The position numbers and the translations under genes are program-made. The notes beneath the pieces are model-generated. The model did no database searches, was not told where the DNA came from, and worked only from the letters and a program-made list of their open reading frames with translations. 64,000 nucleotides of DNA from Ensifer sp. MPMI2T. GTDB taxonomy: Bacteria; Pseudomonadota; Alphaproteobacteria; Rhizobiales; Rhizobiaceae. The stretch is taken from contig NZ_SRXN01000036.1 in the NCBI RefSeq assembly GCF_004827385.1, forward strand, positions 1 to 64,000, read 5' to 3'. Shown piece after piece: positions 42,164-52,041 of this stretch (positions are counted from its first letter, which is position 1; every line of letters starts with the position of its first letter).

Positions 42164-43555
42164 ATGATTCCGGTCACCACATTTAAGGACAAGAAGGTCG
42201 CACTCTTCGGACTCGGCGGTTCCGGCCTCGCGACGGCGCAGGCGTTGGTCGCGGGCGGGGCAGAGGTCGTTGCCTGGGATGACAATCCGGACAGCGTCGC
42301 CAAAGCCGCGGCTGCGGGGCTTTCAACGGCCGATCTGCGCAGCGTCGCCTGGTCGGCGTTCTCCGCCTTCGTGCTCTCTCCGGGCGTGCCGCTGACGCAT
42401 CCGAAGCCGCATTGGACGGTCGATCTCGCCCGGCGGGCTGGCGTCGAGATCATCGGCGACGTGGAACTTTTCGTGCGTGAACGCCGGGTGCACGCGCCCG
42501 ATTGCCCCTTCATCGCCATCACCGGCACCAACGGCAAGTCGACCACGACGGCGCTGATCGCCCATATCCTGAGAGAAAGCGGGCGGGACACCCAGCTTGG
42601 CGGCAACATCGGCACCGCTGTGCTGACGCTCGATCCGCCGAAGGCCGGGCGCTTCTACGTGGTGGAATGCTCCTCCTATCAGATCGATCTTGCGCCGACG
42701 CTCGAGCCCACGGCCGGCGTCCTGCTCAACCTGACCCCGGACCATTTGGACCGGCACGGCACGATGCAGCACTATGCCAATATCAAGGAGCGGCTGGTGG
42801 CCGGAAGCGGCACGGCGATCATCGGCACCGACGACAGCTTCTCGATCCTGATCGCCGACCGGGTGGAGCGCGCCGGAACCAGGGTCGTGCGCATTTCGCG
42901 TCGGAATGTGCTTGCCGACGGGTTTTACGCGGAAGGCTCGCAACTGATGCGCGCCCGCGGCGGCACGTCTTCGCTGTTCACCGACCTTGAAGGCATCCAG
43001 ACGCTGCGCGGTGGGCATAATGCCCAGAATGCCGCGGCCGCGATTGCCGCTTGCTTGGCGGTCGGCGTCGACGAGAAGGACATCGTCGCCGGGCTTCGCA
43101 GCTTCCCGGGCCTGAACCACCGGATGCAGCCGGTCGGGAAGAAGGGCGAGGTCGTGTTCGTCAACGACAGCAAGGCGACCAATGCCGACGCGGCGGCGCC
43201 GGCGCTATCGAGTTACAATCGGATTTACTGGATCGCCGGCGGTCTGCCGAAGGAGGGAGGCATCACATCGCTGGCGCCGTTCTTCCCGAAAATCGTCAAG
43301 GCCTATCTGATCGGCGAAGCTGCGCCGGCCTTCGCAGCGACGCTCGGCGAGGCCGTGCCCTACGAGATTTCTGGAACGCTGGAGAAGGCGGTCGCCCACG
43401 CGGCGGCGGATGCGGCACGGGACGAGGGCGGCCCTTCGGCCGTGATGCTCTCCCCGGCTTGCGCAAGCTTCGACCAGTACAAGAATTTCGAGGTGCGTGG
43501 AGATGCCTTTGTCGGGCATGTGGCAGCAATCGAAGGCGTGACCATGCTTGTCTGA
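42164..43555 (+). CDS. murD: UDP-MurNAc-L-Ala:D-Glu ligase MurD
   Basis: Adds D-glutamate as second stem-peptide residue in the cytosol, with ATP. The 463 residues begin with a Rossmann-like N-terminal domain (VALFGLGGSG), then the P-loop ITGTNGKSTTTA (about 118-129), GGNIGTAVL, NLTPDHLDRHG and NDSKATNADA (about 335). Five bases separate it from mraY. ftsW follows after 65 bases. Confidence 0.95.
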   Translation: MIPVTTFKDKKVALFGLGGSGLATAQALVAGGAEVVAWDDNPDSVAKAAAAGLSTADLRSVAWSAFSAFVLSPGVPLTHPKPHWTVDLARRAGVEIIGDVELFVRERRVHAPDCPFIAITGTNGKSTTTALIAHILRESGRDTQLGGNIGTAVLTLDPPKAGRFYVVECSSYQIDLAPTLEPTAGVLLNLTPDHLDRHGTMQHYANIKERLVAGSGTAIIGTDDSFSILIADRVERAGTRVVRISRRNVLADGFYAEGSQLMRARGGTSSLFTDLEGIQTLRGGHNAQNAAAAIAACLAVGVDEKDIVAGLRSFPGLNHRMQPVGKKGEVVFVNDSKATNADAAAPALSSYNRIYWIAGGLPKEGGITSLAPFFPKIVKAYLIGEAAPAFAATLGEAVPYEISGTLEKAVAHAAADAARDEGGPSAVMLSPACASFDQYKNFEVRGDAFVGHVAAIEGVTMLV

Positions 43556-43620
43556 CGAGCGGAGCCGGGCCTGAACGATAGACGTTGGCGCAGACCTGCG
43601 CCGGAAAAGGGGACAGACAG

Positions 43621-44775
43621 ATGGTAAGCCGAGCCGAACGTGGCCCCGTGGCCGACTGGTTCTGGACGATCGACAGGTTTTTTCTGGCGACCTTTATCCT
43701 CCTGATGGGCGTCGGCTTCATGCTCTCCTTCGCGGCGAGCCCGCCGGTCGCCGAACGGCTCGGCCTCGACAGCTTCCACTTCGTCAAGCGTCATGCGCTC
43801 TTCCTCCTGCCGTCGCTTGCGGTGATGGTCGGCATCTCCTTCCTTTCGCCACGCCAGGTCAGGCGCACAGCGATCATCCTGCTCGGCATTTCGCTCGGGA
43901 TGATGGTGCTGGTTCTCTTCGTTGGTCAGGAGGTCAAGGGTTCGTTGCGCTGGATATCGATCGCCGGCATTTCGATTCAGCCCTCGGAATTCATGAAGCC
44001 GGCCTTCGTGGTCGTCTGTGCCTGGCTTTTCTCCGAGCACGCACGACAGCCGGAGATCCCAGGCAATCTTTTCGCCATCCTGCTTTTCGGCATCGTCGGC
44101 GCGCTTCTTGTCGCCCAGCCGGATCTTGGCCAGACCATCCTGACCACGGCGGTCTGGGGCGGCATGTTCTTCATGGCCGGCATGCCGTGGCTCTGGATCA
44201 TCGTGCTTGCGGGCGCCGCGGTCGGCGGTTTCTTCGTCGCCTATACTATGCTGCCGCACGTCGCCGGCCGCATCGACCGGTTCCTGACCGGCGAGGGCGA
44301 CACCTTCCAGGTGGACACGGCCCGCGAAGCGATCATTCGCGGCGACTGGTTCGGTCGTGGCCCGGGCGAGGGCGTCGTCAAGCGCATCATTCCCGACAGC
44401 CATACCGACTTCGTCTTTTCCGTCGCGGCAGAAGAGTTCGGCATCGTCTTCTGCATGGCGATCGTGCTGATCTTTTCCTTCCTCGTCATGCGCGGTCTCA
44501 GCCATGCTTTCCGAGAGCGGAACGATTTCAACCGCTTTGCGGTCGCCGGTCTTGTGCTGCAGCTTGGCATCCAGTCGATGATCAATATCGGCGTGAACCT
44601 CGAACTGCTTCCGGCCAAGGGCATGACCCTGCCGCTGATTTCCTATGGCGGCTCCTCGATGGTGGCGATCTGCGTGACGGCCGGCTTCATCCTGGCGTTG
44701 ACCCGCCACCGGCCGGAAAAGCGCGCCGTGGAGCGCAGCCTCTTTCGATCCGGTGTTGGAATGCCGGCGGAGTAA
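43621..44775 (+). CDS. ftsW: Septal peptidoglycan glycosyltransferase FtsW (SEDS)
   Basis: SEDS-family polymerase that makes septal glycan strands from lipid II, paired with FtsI. The 384-residue protein has about ten membrane helices, a large periplasmic loop (about 230-300) and the conserved GxSxQPSEF-type motif ISIQPSEFMKP (about 118) plus LPLISYGGSSM (about 337). The ATG at 43621 has AAGGGGAC upstream; TTG 43585 is an unlikely longer start. murG begins three bases after the stop. Confidence 0.95.
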   Translation: MVSRAERGPVADWFWTIDRFFLATFILLMGVGFMLSFAASPPVAERLGLDSFHFVKRHALFLLPSLAVMVGISFLSPRQVRRTAIILLGISLGMMVLVLFVGQEVKGSLRWISIAGISIQPSEFMKPAFVVVCAWLFSEHARQPEIPGNLFAILLFGIVGALLVAQPDLGQTILTTAVWGGMFFMAGMPWLWIIVLAGAAVGGFFVAYTMLPHVAGRIDRFLTGEGDTFQVDTAREAIIRGDWFGRGPGEGVVKRIIPDSHTDFVFSVAAEEFGIVFCMAIVLIFSFLVMRGLSHAFRERNDFNRFAVAGLVLQLGIQSMINIGVNLELLPAKGMTLPLISYGGSSMVAICVTAGFILALTRHRPEKRAVERSLFRSGVGMPAE

Positions 44776-44778
44776 GTC

Positions 44779-45903
44779 ATGAGCAAAGGCATCGTTCTTC
44801 TTGCCGCCGGCGGCACCGGCGGCCACCTCTTTCCCGCCGAAGCGCTGGCGCACGAGCTGAAGGCATCCGGCTACGCCGTGCATCTGGTGACGGACAGCCG
44901 CGCCGAGCGCTTTGCCAGCCGGTTTCCGGCCGACGAGATCCACATCGTTCCTTCGGCGACGATCGGCTCGAAGAATCCGATCAAGCTGGCGCGATCGATC
45001 TGGAAGCTCTGGACCGGCTTGCGCGCGGCACGGCGGCTAATCACGCGGCTGAAGCCGAAGGCGGTGATCGGCTTCGGGGGCTACCCGACGGTGCCGCCGC
45101 TGCTCGCGGCGACCCAAATGGGCGTGCCGTCGATGATCCACGAGCAGAATGCCGTTATGGGACGGGCCAACAAGATGCTGGCCTCACGAGTGAAGGCGAT
45201 CGCCGGCGGCTTTCTTCCCGAAGGTACCGGTGCTTTCGCGACGAAAACCGTGACGACCGGCAATCCCGTTCGTCCGGCCGTGCTCGAGGCCGCGAGCGCG
45301 CCCTATGCGGTTTCGGCGAGCGACGCGCCGTTCAATCTGGTCGTTTTCGGCGGCAGCCAGGGCGCGCAATATTTCTCGCAGGCGATCCCGCAGGCGATCT
45401 GCCGTCTCGACGACGCCGCGCGCCAGCGCATGCGGGTCACGCAGCAGGCGCGCGCCGAGGACCGGGAAGGCGTTATCGCTGCCTATGACAAACTCGGCGT
45501 CCCAGCAGTGGTCTCCCCCTTCTTCAACGACATGGCAGCGCGGATAGCAGCCGCCCAGCTCGTCATCTGCCGCTCGGGCGCATCGACGGTGTCGGAGCTC
45601 GCGGTGATCGGCAGGCCGGCGGTCCTCGTGCCCTATCCCTATGCGCTCGATCATGATCAGGCGGCGAATGCGGCCGCACTCGCGGCCAAGGGCGGCGCCC
45701 GCGTGATCGCGCAGGCCGAGCTCAGTTCCGAACGGCTCGCAGGCATCCTTGCCGATGCCATGAACAATCCACAGTCCCTGGCGCAGATGGCCGCCAGTGC
45801 CCGCGAAACCGGTAAACCGGACGCCGCGCGCTTGCTTGCGTCTCTCGTTGAGGCTATTGCCAGCGGTTTGACAGTCGAGAAATTCAAGGAAACACGCGCA
45901 TGA
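44779..45903 (+). CDS. murG: Lipid II synthase MurG (N-acetylglucosaminyltransferase)
   Basis: Adds GlcNAc to lipid I at the cytosolic membrane face, completing lipid II. The 374 residues contain the N-terminal glycine loop LLAAGGTGGHLFPA (about 8-21), a second G-loop VFGGSQGAQYFS (about 190) and CRSGASTVSELAV (about 259), the UDP-sugar site. The stop overlaps the murC ATG by four bases. Confidence 0.95.
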   Translation: MSKGIVLLAAGGTGGHLFPAEALAHELKASGYAVHLVTDSRAERFASRFPADEIHIVPSATIGSKNPIKLARSIWKLWTGLRAARRLITRLKPKAVIGFGGYPTVPPLLAATQMGVPSMIHEQNAVMGRANKMLASRVKAIAGGFLPEGTGAFATKTVTTGNPVRPAVLEAASAPYAVSASDAPFNLVVFGGSQGAQYFSQAIPQAICRLDDAARQRMRVTQQARAEDREGVIAAYDKLGVPAVVSPFFNDMAARIAAAQLVICRSGASTVSELAVIGRPAVLVPYPYALDHDQAANAAALAAKGGARVIAQAELSSERLAGILADAMNNPQSLAQMAASARETGKPDAARLLASLVEAIASGLTVEKFKETRA

Positions 45904-47309
45904 AAATGCCGAAGACGATCGGGCTCGTACATTTCATCGGTATCGGCGGCATCGGCATGAGCGGCATTGCAGAGGTGCTGCATAATCTCGGGCACCGGGT
46001 ACAGGGGTCGGATCAGTCGGACAGCGCCAACGTGCAGCGCCTTCGCGAGAAGGGCATTAAGATCTCCGTCGGCCACAAGGCTGAGAACCTCGGCGATGCC
46101 GAGGTCGTCGTGGTCTCGACGGCAATCAAGAAGGACAATCCTGAGCTGATCGCCGCGCGCGAAAAGTTCCTGCCTGTGGTGCGGCGCGCCGAAATGCTGG
46201 CCGAGCTCATGCGCTTCCGCAACGCGATCGCCATCGGCGGCACCCACGGCAAGACGACGACGACCTCGATGGTTGCGGCGCTGCTCGATGCTGGCGGTCT
46301 CGATCCGACGGTCATCAATGGCGGCATCATCAATGCTTACGGCACGAATGCGCGCATGGGTGCCGGGGAATGGATGGTGGTCGAGGCGGATGAATCGGAC
46401 GGCACCTTCCTGAAGCTCCCTGCGGATATCGCCGTCGTCACCAATATCGACCCCGAGCATCTCGACCATTACGGCAATTTCGACGCCGTGCGCGCTGCTT
46501 TCCGGCAGTTCGTCGAGAACGTGCCCTTCTATGGCTTCGGCGTGCTCTGCCTCGATCATCCCGAGGTACAGGGAATGGTTGCCAAGATCGAGGACCGTAA
46601 GGTCGTCACCTATGGCGAGAATCCGCAGGCGGACGTGCGCTACCACAATATCCGCATGGACGGCGCGACCTCCGTCTTCGATATCGAGATCCGCCGCCGC
46701 CGTACCGGCCAAGTGATCACGATGAAGGATCTGCGGCTGCCGATGCCCGGCCGCCACAACGTTTCCAATGCCACGGCCGCCGTTGCCGTCGCCCAGCGCC
46801 TCGGCATCAAGCCGGAGGATATTGCCAAAGGGCTTGCCGCTTTTGGTGGCGTCAAGCGGCGCTTCACGCTCACCGGCGAATGGAACGGCGCGCGCATCTT
46901 CGACGACTACGGCCATCACCCGGTCGAGATCAAGGCGGTGTTGAAGGCGGCGCGCGAGGCATGCCAGGGCCGGATCATCGCTGTCCACCAGCCGCATCGC
47001 TACAGCCGTCTTTCGAGCCTGTTCGAGGATTTCTCTTCCTGCTTCAACGATGCCGACACGATCCTGATTGCGCCCGTTTACGCGGCCGGTGAAGACGCGA
47101 TCGAAGGCGTGGATTCGGAGACGCTGGTCAACCGCATCAAGGCAGCAGGGCATCGCGACGCGCGCTACGTCGCCGGGCAGGAGGCAATCGCGCCAATCAT
47201 CTCGAAGATTGCGCAGCCGGGCGATTTTGTGGTTCTCTTGGGGGCTGGCAGCATTACCTATTGGGCTGCAGCCCTTCCCAAGGAACTCGCGAATATTTCA
47301 GGAATTTGA
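45900..47309 (+). CDS. murC: UDP-MurNAc:L-alanine ligase MurC
   Basis: Adds the first stem-peptide residue, L-alanine, to UDP-MurNAc. In 469 residues: HFIGIGGIGMSGIAEVLH (about 11-28), P-loop GGTHGKTTTTSM (about 112), EADESDGTF and DDYGHHPVEIKA (about 338), all diagnostic. Coupled by a four-base overlap to murG, and followed two bases later by murB, giving a compact murG-murC-murB unit. Confidence 0.96.
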   Translation: MKMPKTIGLVHFIGIGGIGMSGIAEVLHNLGHRVQGSDQSDSANVQRLREKGIKISVGHKAENLGDAEVVVVSTAIKKDNPELIAAREKFLPVVRRAEMLAELMRFRNAIAIGGTHGKTTTTSMVAALLDAGGLDPTVINGGIINAYGTNARMGAGEWMVVEADESDGTFLKLPADIAVVTNIDPEHLDHYGNFDAVRAAFRQFVENVPFYGFGVLCLDHPEVQGMVAKIEDRKVVTYGENPQADVRYHNIRMDGATSVFDIEIRRRRTGQVITMKDLRLPMPGRHNVSNATAAVAVAQRLGIKPEDIAKGLAAFGGVKRRFTLTGEWNGARIFDDYGHHPVEIKAVLKAAREACQGRIIAVHQPHRYSRLSSLFEDFSSCFNDADTILIAPVYAAGEDAIEGVDSETLVNRIKAAGHRDARYVAGQEAIAPIISKIAQPGDFVVLLGAGSITYWAAALPKELANISGI

Positions 47310-47311
47310 GC

Positions 47312-48286
47312 ATGAAACAGGTTAACGGTCAGAAACTTCTCGAAGCGCTCGGAAGCGGCGTCAGCGCGATCCGCGGACGCATCACGCCCGATGCCCCGAT
47401 GGACCGCGTGACCTGGTTTCGCGCCGGCGGGCTTGCCGAGCTCATGTTCCAGCCGCACGACACGGACGATCTCGTCACGTTCCTGAAGCTCGTGCCGGAG
47501 GGCGTGCCGGTCATGGTGATCGGCGTCGGCTCCAACCTGCTCGTGCGCGACGGCGGCATACCGGGCGTCGTCATCCGCCTTTCGGCCAAGGGCTTTGGCG
47601 ATCTCGAACTCGTCGGCGAAAACCGCATCAAGGCGGGTGCTATCTGCCCGGACAAGAATCTCGCTGCCATGGCGCTCGATCATGGCATTGGCGGCTTCTA
47701 TTTCTACTACGGCATTCCGGGCTCGATCGGCGGCGCGCTCAGGATGAACGCCGGTGCCAACGGCGGCGAGACGCGCGAGCGGGTCGTGGAGGTGCATGCG
47801 GTCGACCGCAAGGGCAACAAGCATGTGCTGAGCAATGCCGACATGGGCTACGGCTATCGCCATACCGCCGCGGCGAAGGACCTGATCTTTACGCATGCGA
47901 TTTTCGAAGGCTATCCGGAAGACAAGAACAAGATCCGCACCGACATGGACGCGGTGCGGCAGCATCGCGAAACGGTGCAGCCGATCCGCGAGAAGACCGG
48001 CGGCTCCACCTTCAAGAACCCGGAAGGCCATTCCGCCTGGAAGCTCATCGACGAGGCGGGTTGCCGCGGAATGATGATCGGCAGCGCGCAGATGTCGCCG
48101 CTCCACTGCAACTTCATGATCAACACGGGGCAGGCGACCGGCTACGAACTCGAATATCTCGGCGAAACAGTGCGCTCCCGCGTGCTGGAACATTCCGGCG
48201 TTCGCCTCGAATGGGAAATCAAGCGGATCGGCAACTTCATGCCGGGCTACGAGATCAAGGAATTCCTCGGCCGCGGCATCGCCTGA
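47312..48286 (+). CDS. murB: UDP-N-acetylenolpyruvoylglucosamine reductase MurB
   Basis: FAD-dependent NADPH reduction of UDP-GlcNAc-enolpyruvate to UDP-MurNAc. The 324-residue type II enzyme carries WFRAGGLAELMF (about 31), the FAD-contacting VIGVGSNLLVRDGG (about 69), GIPGSIGGALRMNAGANG (about 136) and KTGGSTFKNPEG (about 229), the last with the catalytic Ser. Start at 47312, two bases after the murC stop. Last gene before a strong terminator. Confidence 0.95.
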   Translation: MKQVNGQKLLEALGSGVSAIRGRITPDAPMDRVTWFRAGGLAELMFQPHDTDDLVTFLKLVPEGVPVMVIGVGSNLLVRDGGIPGVVIRLSAKGFGDLELVGENRIKAGAICPDKNLAAMALDHGIGGFYFYYGIPGSIGGALRMNAGANGGETRERVVEVHAVDRKGNKHVLSNADMGYGYRHTAAAKDLIFTHAIFEGYPEDKNKIRTDMDAVRQHRETVQPIREKTGGSTFKNPEGHSAWKLIDEAGCRGMMIGSAQMSPLHCNFMINTGQATGYELEYLGETVRSRVLEHSGVRLEWEIKRIGNFMPGYEIKEFLGRGIA

Positions 48287-48310
48287 GCCGGGAGCAGGAA
48301 AACGAAAAGA

Positions 48311-48343
48311 GGCCGCGACGGGTTACCGTCGCGGCCTTTTTTT
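48311..48343 (+). terminator. Strong terminator after murB
   Basis: An 11-bp perfect stem (GGCCGCGACGG with CCGTCGCGGCC), four-base loop and seven Ts. It ends the mraZ-murB transcription block, so ddl-ftsQAZ needs its own promoter. Confidence 0.92.
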
Positions 48344-48769
48344 GGCGCGACTTGGAACTGCCGTCAGCCGGATACTTCCTCTTCCTTCGACAGCAGCAAG
48401 CAGACGAGCGCGGCTGCGAGCAGTCAGGCGAGGCTGGCGAGTAGGACTGTCCTGTTTAGGGGCTGGAGTGGGTGTGCTCGCGGAAGGCGCGTCACCTTCC
48501 AGACTCCTACGCCGTCATTTTTCCGGCTTCTGCACTCTTTTCTTAACACGGCTGCGCAAACCGCTGATTTTTCCCCTAATTGCTTTGTTTGAACGTGCGT
48601 TTTCCGGCGGCGAACCTGATGCGTTTCATGAGAAGAGTTAACCAAAGTAAACACTTCATTAACCATAATGCCGTTCTAGTGACCCTATTCGGTCGCCGGT
48701 GACTCGGTACCCGGAATCAGCCAGGCGCAAGCAAGCATTGTGATAGTGGCGTATTGTTTGGGGGTTTTG
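48344..48769. other. Intergenic region upstream of ddl
   Basis: About 425 bases with no convincing gene. On the minus strand near 48370-48450 a hydrophobic run (LLAAALVCLLL then a stop) is preceded in frame by another stop, and could be a relic of a membrane-protein C-terminus. Near 48630-48665 GTTAACC and CATTAACCAT resemble alphaproteobacterial CtrA half-sites; the ddl-ftsQAZ promoter must lie here. Confidence 0.35.
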
Positions 48770-49696
48770 ATGAGCGGCAGGCACGTTGCTGTCCTGATGG
48801 GCGGATTTTCCTCGGAGAGGCCGGTGAGCCTGTCTTCCGGGGCTGCTTGCGCCGATGCTCTCGAGGTCGAAGGCTATCGCGTCACGCGCGTGGATGTCGG
48901 GCGGGACGTGGCTGCGGTTCTCGCCGATCTCCGTCCGGACGTCGCGTTCAACGCCCTGCATGGTCCATTCGGAGAAGACGGCACGATCCAGGGCATCCTG
49001 GAATATCTGGAGATTCCCTATACCCATTCGGGCGTGCTCGCCTCGGCTCTCGCCATGGACAAGGCGCAGGCCAAGCATGTCGCCAAGGCGTCCGGCATTC
49101 CGGTTGCTGAGGCGCTGATTATGGACCGGCGCACATTCGGCAACGAACACCCGATGAGGCCGCCTTATGTGGTCAAGCCGGTTCGCGAAGGTTCGAGCTT
49201 CGGCGTGGTGATCGTCAAGGAAGACCAGTCGCATCCGCCGCAAGTGATCACGTCGAGCGAATGGCGCTACGGCGATCGTGTCATGGTCGAGCGCTACATC
49301 GCTGGCCGCGAGCTGACCTGTGGCGTCATGGGTGATGTAGCGCTTGGTGTTACCGAGATCATTCCGCAGGGGCATGCCTTCTACGATTATGATTCGAAAT
49401 ACGCAAAAGGTGGTTCAAGCCACGTCATCCCGGCACAGATTTCACCAAATATTTACCAAAAAATACAAACACTCGCTTTGAAGGCGCATCAGGCAATCGG
49501 TTGCCGCGGCGTCAGCCGATCCGACTTCCGCTTCGATGATCGTGGTCCCGGCGAAGGCGAGTTGATCTGGCTGGAAATCAATACCCAGCCCGGCATGACC
49601 CCGACCTCCCTGGTGCCCGAGATGGCGCAGCATGCGGGCCTTCAGTTTGGTGAGTTTCTCAGGTGGATGGTGGAGGACGCATCGTGTTTGCGTTGA
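48770..49696 (+). CDS. ddl: D-alanine-D-alanine ligase
   Basis: Makes the D-Ala-D-Ala dipeptide used by MurF, with ATP. The 308-residue ATP-grasp enzyme has HVAVLMGGFSSERPVSL (about 5), HGPFGEDG (about 68), the THSGV loop containing the Ser/Tyr region, and NTQPGMTPTSLVPEMA (about 278). The start at 48770 has GGGGG upstream; an in-frame ATG at 48740 is less likely. The stop lies 13 bases inside ftsQ. Confidence 0.95.
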   Translation: MSGRHVAVLMGGFSSERPVSLSSGAACADALEVEGYRVTRVDVGRDVAAVLADLRPDVAFNALHGPFGEDGTIQGILEYLEIPYTHSGVLASALAMDKAQAKHVAKASGIPVAEALIMDRRTFGNEHPMRPPYVVKPVREGSSFGVVIVKEDQSHPPQVITSSEWRYGDRVMVERYIAGRELTCGVMGDVALGVTEIIPQGHAFYDYDSKYAKGGSSHVIPAQISPNIYQKIQTLALKAHQAIGCRGVSRSDFRFDDRGPGEGELIWLEINTQPGMTPTSLVPEMAQHAGLQFGEFLRWMVEDASCLR

Positions 49697-50613
49697 GGGG
49701 CAGAAGGGGCAGAAGGGTGCGTCACCCGCTCGGCGCCGCCGCTGAGGCGGAGGAGACGTTCGTGCTGCCGCGTCCATTGCGCAAGGTGGTCCGTTTCCTG
49801 GTCAGCCTCGGTACCGGGCGCATCCGTTTTCCGGCGCATACCGGCACTCTGTCGGCGGCTGCCTTCTTCGCGGCGACGGGCTTCTACGGCATGTCGCTCG
49901 GCGGCCACACGCAGAATTTCGCTCAGGCCTCGACGACCGCCGCCGGCTTTGCCATCGAGGACGTGCGGGTTTCCGGCAACGAGCAGACGTCCGAGATCGA
50001 TATTCTTCAGCAGCTTGGGCTGGATGGCACGACGTCGCTCGTGGCTCTCGACATCGCCGAGGCGCGCAGGCTGATCAGCGAACTGCCCTGGGTGCAGAAC
50101 GTCACCGTGCGCAAGGTCTATCCGGGCACGATCGAGGTGAACCTCGAAGAGCGCAAGGCATTCGGCATCTGGCAGCACGGTTCCGACCTGTCGCTGATCG
50201 AGCGCAGCGGCAGCGTCATCGCGCCGCTTCGCGACAACAAGTTTGCCGCCCTGCCGCTTTTCGTCGGCCGCGATGCCGAGACGGCGGCCGCCGGCTTCTA
50301 TGACGAATTCTCCCGCTGGCCGGAGTTCCGCTCGCGCGTGAAGGCTTTCGTGCGCGTTTCCAGCAGGCGGTGGGATCTGCGCCTCGACAACGGCATCATC
50401 GTCAAGCTCCCGGAGGACGACGTCGCGCGGGCGATGAAGGTCCTCTCCGAGATGGAGGAGAAGCATCAGCTTCTCGAGCGTGACATCGCTGCCGTCGATC
50501 TGAGGCTGGAAGACCGCACCACAGTACAATTGACGCCGGAAGCCGTTGCCCGGCGGGAAGTCGCGTTGAAGGCGAGGGAGAAGATGCTGAAAGCCCAGGA
50601 GAAGCGGATATGA
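49684..50613 (+). CDS. ftsQ: Cell division protein FtsQ
   Basis: Bitopic divisome scaffold linking FtsA/Z to FtsBL-FtsWI. The 309 residues have a basic cytosolic tail, a membrane helix (about 55-75), the POTRA domain FAIEDVRVSGNEQTS (about 90-160) and the FtsQ beta domain. A GTG start at 49684 is chosen because GGAGG lies eight bases before it; it overlaps the ddl end by 13 bases. The four-base ATGA overlap with ftsA couples them. Confidence 0.93.
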   Translation: MFALRGRRGRRVRHPLGAAAEAEETFVLPRPLRKVVRFLVSLGTGRIRFPAHTGTLSAAAFFAATGFYGMSLGGHTQNFAQASTTAAGFAIEDVRVSGNEQTSEIDILQQLGLDGTTSLVALDIAEARRLISELPWVQNVTVRKVYPGTIEVNLEERKAFGIWQHGSDLSLIERSGSVIAPLRDNKFAALPLFVGRDAETAAAGFYDEFSRWPEFRSRVKAFVRVSSRRWDLRLDNGIIVKLPEDDVARAMKVLSEMEEKHQLLERDIAAVDLRLEDRTTVQLTPEAVARREVALKAREKMLKAQEKRI

Positions 50614-51941
50614 GTTTGTTCGGTTCTTCCAATTTCGGTCTTCCGCGCCTGAAGCCGCTGTCCTCCAAGCGGTCGCATGTCGTCTCGGTGCTCGACATCG
50701 GCTCGACCAAAATCGTCTGCATGATCGGCCGGCTGACGCCGCGTGCCGAAAGCCAGATCCTGCCCGGTCGCACCCACAACATCGAAATCATCGGCATCGG
50801 CCACCAGAAGTCGCGCGGGGTGAAGAACGGCGTCATCGCCGATCTCGACGCGGCGGAAGGGGTCGTCCGGCTTGCTGTCGACGCCGCGGAGCGGATGGCG
50901 GGGCTGACGATCGACAGCCTGATCGTCAATGTTTCCGCAGGCCGCCTGCAGAGCGACGTCTACACCGCGACGATCGATCTCGGCGGGCAGGAAGTGGATG
51001 CGAGCGATCTCAAGAAGGTTCTCGCCGCCGCCGGCCAGCAGTCGCTGCGCACCGACCGGGCAATCCTGCATTCTCTGCCGACCGGCTTCTCGCTCGACGG
51101 CGAGCGCGGCATCCGCGATCCGCTGGCGATGTTCGGCGACGTGCTGGGCGTGGATATGCACGTGCTGACGGTCGAGCGGGCCGCTCTCAAGAATCTCGAG
51201 CTTTGCATCAATCGCGCCCACCTCTCGGTCGAAGGCATCGTTGCGACGCCTTACGCCAGCGGCCTTGCGGCACTCGTCGACGACGAGGTGGAGCTTGGCT
51301 GCGCGGCCATCGACATGGGTGGCGGTACGACGACGATTTCCGTCTTTGCCGAAGGCAAGCTGGTTCACGCCGACGCCGTCAGTCTCGGCGGCCACCATGT
51401 CACCACCGATCTCGCGCGCGGGCTTTCGACGCGCATCGAGGATGCCGAGCGGCTGAAGGTCGTGCACGGCTCGGCGCTGCCGAACAGCGCCGACGAGCGC
51501 GACATCGTATCCGTTCCGCCGATCGGTGAGGATGATCGCGACCAGCCGACCCATGTGCCGCGCGCTCTGGTGTCGCGGATCGTTCGCGCCCGCATCGAGG
51601 AGACGCTGGAGCTCATCCGCGACCGCATCCAGCGCTCCGGTTTCAGCCCGATCGTCGGCAAACGCATTGTGCTGACGGGCGGTGCCAGCCAGCTGACTGG
51701 GCTGCCGGAAGCCGCGCGGCGCATTCTTGCCCGCAATGTCCGCATCGGCCGTCCGCTCGGCGTGTCCGGCCTGCCGGCCGCGGCCAAGGGGCCGGCGTTC
51801 TCCACAGCCGTCGGACTGATGATCTACCCGCAGGTCGCTGATCTGGAGACCCATGCTGCGCATGGCGGCGTGTTCTCCACTTTCGGCGGCGGCAACAGCC
51901 GCATCGCCCGCATGGGGCAATGGCTGAAAGAGAGTTTCTGA
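50610..51941 (+). CDS. ftsA: Actin-like cell division protein FtsA
   Basis: Tethers FtsZ filaments to the membrane and recruits later divisome proteins. The 443-residue actin-fold ATPase shows the phosphate-1 loop VLDIGSTKIVCMIG (about 26-39), the phosphate-2 strand AAIDMGGGTTTISVF (about 231) and GGASQLTGLPE (about 352). The C-terminal RMGQWLKESF is the expected amphipathic membrane-targeting helix. Overlaps ftsQ by four bases; ftsZ follows after 100 bases. Confidence 0.95.
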   Translation: MSLFGSSNFGLPRLKPLSSKRSHVVSVLDIGSTKIVCMIGRLTPRAESQILPGRTHNIEIIGIGHQKSRGVKNGVIADLDAAEGVVRLAVDAAERMAGLTIDSLIVNVSAGRLQSDVYTATIDLGGQEVDASDLKKVLAAAGQQSLRTDRAILHSLPTGFSLDGERGIRDPLAMFGDVLGVDMHVLTVERAALKNLELCINRAHLSVEGIVATPYASGLAALVDDEVELGCAAIDMGGGTTTISVFAEGKLVHADAVSLGGHHVTTDLARGLSTRIEDAERLKVVHGSALPNSADERDIVSVPPIGEDDRDQPTHVPRALVSRIVRARIEETLELIRDRIQRSGFSPIVGKRIVLTGGASQLTGLPEAARRILARNVRIGRPLGVSGLPAAAKGPAFSTAVGLMIYPQVADLETHAAHGGVFSTFGGGNSRIARMGQWLKESF

Positions 51942-52041
51942 GCTTCGCCGATGCCGCAGGGCGTCGGACGTAACAGGTGTTTGAGTTTGAAGGATTTGGC
52001 CGGCTCGGCAAGGCGGCCAGAAAACGAGAAGGAACAGTGAT

